This document shows positions 57,265-64,000 of a DNA stretch of 64,000 nucleotides, piece by piece (the first letter of the stretch is position 1; each line of letters begins with the position of its first letter). The notes under the pieces are model-generated. The model saw nothing but the letters and a program-made list of their open reading frames with translations, was not told the DNA's origin and ran no database searches. Made by a program: the position numbers and the translations under genes. Source of the stretch: AWTP1-13 sp963775835. Its GTDB lineage: Bacteria > Pseudomonadota > Alphaproteobacteria > Rhizobiales > Hyphomicrobiaceae. The stretch is from assembly GCA_963775835.1 (NCBI GenBank), contig CAVZKV010000015.1, positions 372,001-436,000 of the forward strand, in the 5' to 3' direction.

Positions 57265-58707
57265 ATGGACAAGCCCACCATCAGTCTTATTCGAAACAAG
57301 TGCTTCGTTGACGGGCAGTGGATCGGCGAGGGCCGGCTGCCGGTCACCAACAAGGCGACGGGTGACGTCATTACGCGGGTGCCGGAGTTCGCTGAAGGCG
57401 AGACCCGGCGCGCCATCGAGGCGGCGCATTCGGCCTTGCCGGGTTGGTCAAAGCTGCTCGCTAGGGAGCGCTCCAAGATCATCCGCGCCTGGTATGATTC
57501 GATGCTGGAGCATGCCGACGAGCTGGCGCTGCTGCTCAGCAGCGAGCAGGGCAAGCCGCTGGCGGAGGCCAAGGGTGAAATTCTCTATGCCGCGGGCTTC
57601 ATCGAGTTCTTCGCCGAGGAGGCAAAGCGCGTTTACGGCGAAACCATCCCCACCTTCAAGGCGGATGCCCGCATTGTCGTGATCAAGCAACCGGTCGGCG
57701 TGGTGGCGGCGATCACGCCGTGGAACTTCCCCGCCGCCATGATTACGCGCAAGGCCGGTCCGGCCTTGGCGGTAGGCTGCACGATGGTGCTGAAACCTGC
57801 CTCCGAAACGCCGCTCACCGCGCTGGCGTTGGCGGCGCTGGCGGAGAAAGCCGGCGTGCCCAAGGGCGTGTTCAACGTCATCACCGGCAAGGCCAGCGTG
57901 ATCGGCAAGGAGCTGACCGGCAATCCCTTAATACGCATGCTGACGTTTACCGGGTCCACCGAGGTCGGCCGCACGCTGATGGCGCAGTGTGCCCCCAGCA
58001 TCAAGAAGCTCGGCCTCGAGTTGGGCGGCAACGCACCGTTCATCGTGTTCGACGATGCGGACCTCGACAAGGCCGTGGCCGGCGCCATGGCCTCGAAATA
58101 CCGCAACGCGGGACAAACTTGCGTATGTGCGAACCGCATCTACGTGCAAGACAAGGTTTATGACAGCTTTGCGCAGAAGCTGGTTGCCGAGGTGAAGAAA
58201 ATGCGGGTCGGCGCCGGCACCGAAGAGGGGGTCACCACCGGTCCGCTCATCAACAAGGCCGCCGTGGAAAAGGTGGAGGAGCATATCGCCGATGCCCTCA
58301 ACAAGGGTGCCAAGGTCGTGGTCGGCGGCAAGCGTCATGCGCGCGGCGGCAACTTCTACGAGCCGACGGTGCTGGCCGATGTCACGCAAGACATGCTGGT
58401 GGCGCGCGAGGAAACCTTCGGCCCCGTGGCGCCGCTGTTCAGGTTCAAGACCGAGGACGATGTCATCGCCATGGCCAACGACACGCCGTTTGGTCTCGCC
58501 GCCTATTTTTATGCCCGTGACGTTGGCCGCGTTTGGCGGATCGCCGAGGCGATCGAGTGCGGCATCATCGGCATCAACGAAGGCATCATTTCCAGCGAGG
58601 TGGCGCCGTTCGGGGGCTACAAACAAAGTGGCCTGGGACGAGAGGGATCCCACCATGGCATCGAAGAATATCTGGAGATGAAGTACATGCTGATGGGTGG
58701 CCTGTGA
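57265..58707 (+). CDS. gabD: Succinate-semialdehyde dehydrogenase (NAD(P)+)
   Basis: A 480-residue aldehyde dehydrogenase. General base Glu252 is in LELGGNAPFIVF, catalytic Cys286 in NAGQTCVCANR, and Asn154 in TPWNFPAAM. The CVCANR and KYRNAGQTC context fits the GabD subgroup of GABA catabolism. ATG at 57265 with GGAGG eight bases before it; the longer frame is rejected. rpiA starts inside its last codon (GTGA overlap). No GABA transaminase is nearby, so the source of substrate is unknown. Confidence 0.92.
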   Translation: MDKPTISLIRNKCFVDGQWIGEGRLPVTNKATGDVITRVPEFAEGETRRAIEAAHSALPGWSKLLARERSKIIRAWYDSMLEHADELALLLSSEQGKPLAEAKGEILYAAGFIEFFAEEAKRVYGETIPTFKADARIVVIKQPVGVVAAITPWNFPAAMITRKAGPALAVGCTMVLKPASETPLTALALAALAEKAGVPKGVFNVITGKASVIGKELTGNPLIRMLTFTGSTEVGRTLMAQCAPSIKKLGLELGGNAPFIVFDDADLDKAVAGAMASKYRNAGQTCVCANRIYVQDKVYDSFAQKLVAEVKKMRVGAGTEEGVTTGPLINKAAVEKVEEHIADALNKGAKVVVGGKRHARGGNFYEPTVLADVTQDMLVAREETFGPVAPLFRFKTEDDVIAMANDTPFGLAAYFYARDVGRVWRIAEAIECGIIGINEGIISSEVAPFGGYKQSGLGREGSHHGIEEYLEMKYMLMGGL

Positions 58708-59441
58708 GGAGGGCAGATCCGGATCAGTCCGACGCCTTCAAGCAGCAGGCGGCCGCGCAGGCGCTGAGCCTTCTCAAGGACGGCATGCGATTGGGTCTCG
58801 GCACCGGCTCCACGGCGGCGAAGTTCGTCGATCTCGTGGGCCACCGCGTCAAGCAAACCGGTCTCCAGCTCCTGTGCGTGCCGACCTCGGAAGCAACGCG
58901 GTCCCGGGCCGAGCGTCTTGGCCTGAAGCTCAGCTCGCTCGAAAGCACGCCATTCCTCGATCTTACCGTTGATGGTGCCGATGAGCTCGACGACGACCTC
59001 AGGCTGATCAAGGGCGGCGGGGGGGCCTTGCTGCGGGAGAAGATCGTAGCCACCGCGTCGGAGCGCATGGTGGTGATCGCCGATGCCTCCAAGCGCGTCG
59101 ACAGGCTCGGGCGGTTTCCTTTGCCCGTGGAGGTGGTGTCCTTCGGCCTGACTGCGACGCGCCATATGGTTGCGGTGCTTGCCGCCGAAGCCGGTTGCGA
59201 GGGCGAGATCGTGTTGCGCCTAGACAAGAATGGGCAACCGCTTGTGACCGACGGCGGCAATTTGATCCTCGACTGCGCATTTGGACGCATCGAGGATCCC
59301 GAGGCGCTCGACGAAGCCCTGAAGCTGGTGCCCGGGGTGGTGGAAAACGGCTTGTTCCTGGGCATCGCCGATATGGCCATCATCGCCGGCCCGGGCGGCA
59401 TCGTCACGCTTGACCGCGACAGTACCGACGAGGACGGCTAG
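58704..59441 (+). CDS. rpiA: Ribose-5-phosphate isomerase A
   Basis: A 245-residue isomerase. GLGTGSTAAKFVDL binds the substrate phosphate, DGADELDDDLRLIKGGGGAL carries the catalytic Asp/Glu and Lys loop (two acids and KGGGGALLREK). It interconverts ribose-5-P and ribulose-5-P. GTG start overlapping gabD stop; the DUF2059 gene begins 3 bases after its stop. Confidence 0.95.
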   Translation: MRRADPDQSDAFKQQAAAQALSLLKDGMRLGLGTGSTAAKFVDLVGHRVKQTGLQLLCVPTSEATRSRAERLGLKLSSLESTPFLDLTVDGADELDDDLRLIKGGGGALLREKIVATASERMVVIADASKRVDRLGRFPLPVEVVSFGLTATRHMVAVLAAEAGCEGEIVLRLDKNGQPLVTDGGNLILDCAFGRIEDPEALDEALKLVPGVVENGLFLGIADMAIIAGPGGIVTLDRDSTDEDG

Positions 59442-59444
59442 AGG

Positions 59445-59966
59445 ATGCAAAGAGCGGCAATCCGGGGGGCAATGGCACATCGGGCGGCGGCCTTGGCGCT
59501 GGCCTTGTCGGCGGCGGTTTTTAGCACTTCCCTTGAGGCACAGGCGCCCGATCCGGCGCGCCTTGCGGCGGCGCGGGAAATGATGGAGGTCGCCGGCGTT
59601 GCCAAGCAGTTCGACGAGCTGATGCCATTGCTGGCCCAGCAACTCAGTCAAAGCTTCATGGCCGTCGCGCCGGAGAAGGCCGAGGAAATCCGCCAGGTTT
59701 TTGCCCAACTTCCCGGCAAATTCATCGACCGCAAAGGAGAGCTGATCGACGCGGTGGCAAGCCTCTATGCCCAGGAGCTCAGCGTCGAGGAGCTGGGGGC
59801 CGTCAGTGCCTTCTACAAGTCAGCGGCCGGCGCCAAGCTGCTCGCCGTGCAACCGCAGATTGCGCGCCAGTCGATGGCGCTGGGACAGCGCTGGGGTGCT
59901 CAAATCGGCCGGGAAATTGAGCAAGAGGCGCGCAAGGAGCTAAAGAAGCGCGGCATCGAGCTTTAG
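59445..59966 (+). CDS. Exported DUF2059 protein
   Basis: A 173-residue protein with a signal peptide (AHRAAALALALSAAVFSTSL, cleavage after EAQA). The rest is helical and includes LSVEELGAVSAFYKSAAGAK, the central DUF2059 pattern. It is in the rpiA-DUF2059-gor order seen in other alphaproteobacteria. Function is unknown; periplasmic. Confidence 0.87.
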   Translation: MQRAAIRGAMAHRAAALALALSAAVFSTSLEAQAPDPARLAAAREMMEVAGVAKQFDELMPLLAQQLSQSFMAVAPEKAEEIRQVFAQLPGKFIDRKGELIDAVASLYAQELSVEELGAVSAFYKSAAGAKLLAVQPQIARQSMALGQRWGAQIGREIEQEARKELKKRGIEL

Positions 59967-60076
59967 CGATCGCGCGCACGGCGGTAGTCTTGAAGGTGAT
60001 GCAAGATATTCAGTCCGCCACGTGCGGGTGCGTCCGGCGTGCGTGCGGGACGGCCTCGGGGCGGTGAGGGCATGGC

Positions 60077-61501
60077 ATGAGTACGGACGATTACGACCTG
60101 TTCGTGGTGGGTGGTGGATCAGGCGGGGTGCGCGCCGCCCGCGTGGCCGCGGGTCACGGCGCCAAGGTGGCCATTGCCGAGGAATACCGGTTCGGCGGGA
60201 CCTGCGTCATTCGCGGCTGTATTCCCAAGAAGCTGTTGGTTTATGCCAGCCGCTTTCGCGATGATTTCGAGGATGCGGTCGGCTTTGGCTGGAGCGGCAC
60301 AGCCGCGAAATTCCACTGGCCGACGCTGATTGCCAACAAGGACGCCGAGATCGCGCGCCTTGAGGGCATCTATCGCTCGCTGCTTGAGAAGGCGGGCGTG
60401 CGGGCGATGACGGGCCGCGCCGAGCTTGTCGATGGCCATACCCTGATTGTGCAACCGGGCAATCGCCGGGTGACGGCGCGCGTCATCCTGATCGCGACCG
60501 GGGGACGTCCGGTCCTGACCGAGATCCCCGGCGTCGGCCATGCCATCACCTCCAACGAGGCCTTCCATCTCGATCACCTACCGGCTTCGATCATCGTCGT
60601 CGGCGGCGGCTACATCGCCATCGAGTTTGCCTGTATTTTCCAGGGCTTCGGGGTGGCAACCACGCTTCTCTACCGGGGCCCCAAGATTTTGCGCGGGTTC
60701 GATGAGGACCTGCGCGATTCGCTGACCGCGGAGTTGCTCAAGCGCGGTATCGACGTCGTCTGCGGCACGGAGATCGCAAAAATCGACAAGGGCTGGAGCG
60801 GGCTGAAGGCGACTTTGACGGACGGCCGGTCGATTGATGTCAGCCAGGTCATGTATGCAACCGGCCGCAAGCCGAACACCGCCGGCATCGGCCTGGAGGC
60901 GGCCGGCGTGCAATTAGGGCTAAGGGGGCAGATTGCCGTCGACGCACAATCACGCTCATCGGTGGCCAACATTTATGCGATCGGCGACGTGACGGACCGC
61001 GTCAATCTCACGCCGGTTGCCATCCGCGAGGGGCACGCCTTTGCCGACAGCGTTTTCGGCAACAAGCCGACGCTGGTGGACCATGAGCTCGTGCCGACCG
61101 CGGTCTTTTCCACGCCGGAGGTTGGCACCGTTGGCCTCGCTGAGCACATTGCGCGCGAGCGCTACGCCAAGCTCGACATCTATAAGGCGCGGTTCAAGCC
61201 TTTGAAGCATACGCTTTCGGGGCGCGACGAGCGGATGCTGATGAAACTCGTCGTCGACGGCGAGAGCGATCGGGTGCTGGGCTGCCATGTGCTGGGTGCA
61301 GACGCCGCCGAGATCGTGCAGGTCGCGGCCATCGCCTTGCGACTGAAGGCAACCAAGGCGGATTTCGATGCGACGATGGCGCTGCACCCCACGGTCGCCG
61401 AGGAGCTGGTGACCATGCGCGAGAAGTGGCAGCCGCTTCCCGTTGCGCCCCCGGCACATGAGCGGCCAGACAAGAGGCGAACTGCCGATGAAGCGGCTTG
61501 A
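60077..61501 (+). CDS. gor: Glutathione-disulfide reductase
   Basis: A 474-residue FAD/NADPH disulfide reductase. FAD motif VVGGGSGGVRAARVAA, redox pair Cys43 and Cys48 in GGTCVIRGCIPKK, NADPH fold VVGGGYIAIEFA, and C-terminal His in ALHPTVAEELVTMR are present. It keeps glutathione reduced with NADPH (the pentose-phosphate enzyme rpiA is two genes upstream). Overlaps the SDR by 14 bases. A C-terminal basic tail (ERPDKRRTADEAA) is extra. Confidence 0.95.
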   Translation: MSTDDYDLFVVGGGSGGVRAARVAAGHGAKVAIAEEYRFGGTCVIRGCIPKKLLVYASRFRDDFEDAVGFGWSGTAAKFHWPTLIANKDAEIARLEGIYRSLLEKAGVRAMTGRAELVDGHTLIVQPGNRRVTARVILIATGGRPVLTEIPGVGHAITSNEAFHLDHLPASIIVVGGGYIAIEFACIFQGFGVATTLLYRGPKILRGFDEDLRDSLTAELLKRGIDVVCGTEIAKIDKGWSGLKATLTDGRSIDVSQVMYATGRKPNTAGIGLEAAGVQLGLRGQIAVDAQSRSSVANIYAIGDVTDRVNLTPVAIREGHAFADSVFGNKPTLVDHELVPTAVFSTPEVGTVGLAEHIARERYAKLDIYKARFKPLKHTLSGRDERMLMKLVVDGESDRVLGCHVLGADAAEIVQVAAIALRLKATKADFDATMALHPTVAEELVTMREKWQPLPVAPPAHERPDKRRTADEAA

Positions 61502-62243
61502 AGAGCGCATTGCCCTGGTCACCGGCGGCGGCGCCGGCATCGGCCGGGCGATCGCGCATGCCTGCGCCGCCGAAGGCGCGCGGGTGTATGTCGCCGACGT
61601 CGATGCGAGTTCCGCCGAGGTCGTGGCGGGCGAGCTCGAGGCGCTGGGGGCCGGCGCGCGCGCCATTGCGGCCGACGTATCGCGCGGTCAGGACGTAACG
61701 GCGATGTTCCGGACGGTGGAGCGGCTGGATGGCCGGCTCGACGTGCTGATCAACAATGCCGGACTGACGGTGCGCGGCGATTTTCGGCATTTGAGCGATG
61801 CGGACTGGGTGAAGATAAGGGACGTGAACCTTGATGGGGTGGTACGCGTGGCGCGCGACGGCTTTGCCCTGCTGAAGGCCTCGGGCCGGGGCGCGCTCGT
61901 GAACGTTGCCTCGATCATGGCGCACCGAGGCTTACGCGGGCTCACGGCCTATTCGGCGACCAAGGGCGCGGTAACGGCATTGACCCGCGGGCTCGCCGTC
62001 GAGTACGCGCCCTTCGGTATCCGGGTGAACGCGCTGTGCCCGGGCTTCGTGGAGACGGCGCTGACCCGACGGGCCTTGCGCATTCCCGGCATTCGGGAAG
62101 CGTTGCTCGGCAGCACGGCTCTGCGGCGCTTTGGTGAGCCCGAGGAGATTGCCAAGGCCGCCGTGTTCTTGGCGAGCGACGATGCCTCCTACATCACCGG
62201 CGCGGAACTGGCCGTCGACGGGGGCATGGCAGCAGCCTTGTAG
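61488..62243 (+). CDS. SDR family oxidoreductase
   Basis: A 251-residue classical short-chain dehydrogenase. NAD(P) motif TGGGAGIGRA, NNAGL, catalytic Ser in VASIMA and YSATK, and C-terminal ITGAELAVDGGM. Asp in VYVADVDA after strand 2 suggests NAD over NADP. ATG at 61488. Substrate unknown. It starts within the gor 3' end, so is probably co-transcribed. Confidence 0.92.
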   Translation: MKRLEERIALVTGGGAGIGRAIAHACAAEGARVYVADVDASSAEVVAGELEALGAGARAIAADVSRGQDVTAMFRTVERLDGRLDVLINNAGLTVRGDFRHLSDADWVKIRDVNLDGVVRVARDGFALLKASGRGALVNVASIMAHRGLRGLTAYSATKGAVTALTRGLAVEYAPFGIRVNALCPGFVETALTRRALRIPGIREALLGSTALRRFGEPEEIAKAAVFLASDDASYITGAELAVDGGMAAAL

Positions 62244-62256
62244 TCGGCTGGCGCGG

Positions 62257-63198
62257 CTAGCGTTGGGGAACGGCCTTGGCCGTCATTTCCACGGCGGCTG
62301 CGCGCGCGGTGATCCGCTCACGATGCAACAGGTAAAGGCCGGTGAGGATCACGATGGCGGCACCGACCAGCGTCCACTGGTCGGGGACTTGTCCAAACAC
62401 GAAGTAGCCGGCCGTCGAGTGTGTGAGCAGGCTGATGTAGAGAAAGGGGGCAATCGTCGAGGCGGGTGCGTAGCGGTGCGCGACTATGAAAAGGTAATGA
62501 CCAAGGCCGCCATAAAATCCCATCGACAGCAATAGGAACCAGACCAAGGTGTCCCGCGGCCATTGCCACTCCATGATCGCGAATGGCGCCATGACGATGC
62601 TGCCGGCAAGAAGGGAGTAGAACAGCGTCACCTCGGCCGAATTGTAGGACGCAAGGTAGCGGGTGACGAGGCTGAAGACGGCGTAGCTCAGCATACCCGC
62701 AAGCGAGAAGCCGAAGGCATAGTGCACGGCCGTCACCCCGGGCCGCAGGGCGACCAGAATGCCGGCAAAGCCGATGCCGATGGCAATGGCGCGACGCCAG
62801 CCAATCCATTCGCCCAGAAAGGGCCCGGCGAGGACGGCGACCGTCAGCGGGGTCAGAAAGCCGATGGTTGTCGTTTGGTCCAGGCGCAAGTGGCGCAGCG
62901 CGAGAAAATTGAAGGCCGTGGACGAGAGCAGCAGAAAGGAGCGCACGATCTGGATCTTGAGTTTGTTGGTTTGCAGCAGACGCGGGATGGCCAACAGGCC
63001 GAGCGCGACCACCATGGCGATAAACTGCCCCAAAAACCGCATCCATACCGCCTGCGCCGCCGGCATCCCCACAACGGCGGCGAGGTATTTTGCCGTGGCG
63101 TCGAGGCAGGCAAACAGCACCCAAGCAACGCACATAAGCGCGATCGCTTTGAGCGGGTGGGTGGCTATGGCTACGGGAGGCGAAGCAGAGTGGCTCAT
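62257..63198 (-). CDS. EamA family (DMT) permease
   Basis: A 313-residue ten-helix drug/metabolite transporter. Two EamA repeats (LIALMCVAWVLFACLDATAK-type first helix, then GFSLAGMLSYAVFSLVTRYL in the second) are present. The last helix ends at LYLLHRERI. ATG at 63198 chosen; the longer frame adds unrelated residues. Convergent with the SDR (13 bases). Substrate unknown. Confidence 0.88.
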   Translation of the reverse strand: MSHSASPPVAIATHPLKAIALMCVAWVLFACLDATAKYLAAVVGMPAAQAVWMRFLGQFIAMVVALGLLAIPRLLQTNKLKIQIVRSFLLLSSTAFNFLALRHLRLDQTTTIGFLTPLTVAVLAGPFLGEWIGWRRAIAIGIGFAGILVALRPGVTAVHYAFGFSLAGMLSYAVFSLVTRYLASYNSAEVTLFYSLLAGSIVMAPFAIMEWQWPRDTLVWFLLLSMGFYGGLGHYLFIVAHRYAPASTIAPFLYISLLTHSTAGYFVFGQVPDQWTLVGAAIVILTGLYLLHRERITARAAAVEMTAKAVPQR

Positions 63199-63850
63199 CT
63201 GGCGAGGGACGATGGACCGAGCAGCATAAGTGAGCCGCACTGATCCCTTATAGGGCCGCCTCGCAAAGACGATCCATCCCTATTGAGGTTGGCTATGTTC
63301 CAGACGCATGCCTTCCCAATGTGTAAGGAAACGCAGGGGAATTCGTTGAGCTGGCCAAGTATCGCGCGTGCGGCACTTCCGCCCAGGTCACTGGGGCAGC
63401 GACGCAATCCTGCCGGCATCCAGCAGCAAGGCTCGCGCATACCTGGGCCAACGGGAGAACCGTCACACATCGGCTTTCCAGGTGACCTTCTGGCAGGCCC
63501 AACGACCCACTCGTGGCAGATTGCCAGATACCACAACCCTCCGCCTTCGCGGTAATTATCTTTGCAGCAATCAGATGGTGTTGGGCGTCATGCACCGGGG
63601 AGCCCCGCGACGCCCCTTCTGTCTCGCGCCCGCAAAGTGGCGAACGCGCGAGTGCTGGTCACCTCAATCGGCCAAGCCAAGGGCAGGATCACCGAAATCC
63701 AACCACGCTGCAGATTGAGCAGGATGCACCAACGCGCCGTGCAGGTCCTGGTTTGCGAGGATCGTCTCGGTTTGTTCCCTGCTCGGCCCAGTTCCAGGAC
63801 CCTGGTTTCGCTTGTTTTCCAGCGAAAAGGCCCGTATCTACCCGCCTTCA
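63199..63850. other. 650-base interval without a recognised gene
   Basis: Only short frames with random-looking translations are found between the EamA gene and tRNA-Lys. Nothing identifiable; it should contain promoters for both. Confidence 0.6.
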
Positions 63851-63925
63851 GGGCCCGTAGCTCAGCGGTAGAGCATCTGACTTTTAATCAGGTGGTCGTT
63901 GGTTCGATCCCAACCGGGCTCACCA
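63851..63925 (+). tRNA. tRNA-Lys(UUU)
   Basis: A 75-nt tRNA. GGGCCCG pairs with CGGGCTC (one G-T), discriminator A and CCA encoded. The anticodon stem TCTGA/TCAGG (one T-G) encloses CTTTTAA, giving anticodon TTT. T-arm GGTTCGATCC. Followed by poly-A and no T-run. Confidence 0.97.
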
Positions 63926-64000
63926 AAAAACCCTTTAGTCACGCCGCTTATTCAAATGCACGAAAAAAAACCGTCGTCCCACAAACCCACTATTGGGACG

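Noticed and set aside
63283..63718. Several frames of 90-116 codons before tRNA-Lys
   Set aside because: They overlap one another on both strands and have no coding character.

Overview
This 64 kb window is GC-rich chromosomal DNA from an alphaproteobacterium. The evidence is gene content and order. There is a tRNA-Leu/tig/clpP/clpX/lon/hupB proteostasis block. A complete 14-gene nuoA-N operon runs directly into birA, RNase J, methylmalonyl-CoA epimerase, a DUF1467 protein, a short alphaproteobacterial-type prolyl-tRNA synthetase and lolC/lolD. GTG starts and 1-8 base overlaps are frequent. No rRNA, insertion sequence, integrase or CRISPR array is visible. Genus cannot be assigned from this sequence alone.

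Layout. 0-6 kb: an exported Tyr/Pro/Ala-rich protein, a VOC-fold protein, a pirin, then a leftward sulfur cluster (cysK, alaX, sseA) and a broken outer-membrane barrel gene. 6.2-13.5 kb: tRNA-Leu(UAG) and tig-clpP-clpX-lon-hupB. 13.5-24.7 kb: an accessory stretch. It holds a half tRNA-Val beside an intact tRNA-Val(UAC), about 2 kb of unrecognised sequence, a Tat-type amidohydrolase, tRNA-Asp, two tiny paralogous secreted peptides, and a leftward set made of a FecR-like exported protein, a CHASE2-class III nucleotide cyclase and a damaged CHAT (caspase-like) gene. Three more exported proteins follow, two of which share a C-terminal motif. 24.9-39.8 kb: nuoA-N, with a DUF4267 membrane protein between nuoD and nuoE and a 32-codon ORF between nuoK and nuoL. 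39.9-46.9 kb: birA, rnj, mce, DUF1467, proS, lolC, lolD. 47-49.2 kb: a two-gene polyamine operon (PLP decarboxylase and agmatinase-type ureohydrolase). 49.2-56.4 kb: MFS transporter, tRNA-Val(CAC), aldo/keto reductase, TusA, a large RND/MMPL exporter, threonine aldolase and a membrane PH-domain protein. 56.4-64 kb: gph, gabD, rpiA, a DUF2059 protein, glutathione reductase, an SDR, an EamA permease and tRNA-Lys(UUU).

How the genes work together. Trigger factor, ClpXP and Lon form a folding and degradation module. The nuo block encodes proton-pumping NADH:quinone oxidoreductase. LolC/LolD drive lipoprotein release. CysK, SseA and, at a distance, TusA handle cysteine and sulfane sulfur. RpiA (pentose phosphate pathway) and Gor (NADPH-dependent glutathione reduction) sit together.

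Quality caveat. At least five otherwise normal genes (tig tail, rnj, mce, lolC and the PH-domain gene) carry single-base frame changes, several at G runs or a CG repeat. This looks more like sequencing or assembly indels than real inactivation, and the CHAT damage must be judged with that in mind. The most interesting regions are the CHAT/CHASE2/FecR-like cluster with its neighbouring small secreted proteins (17.6-24.7 kb) and the out-of-frame His/Asp-rich tail of trigger factor.
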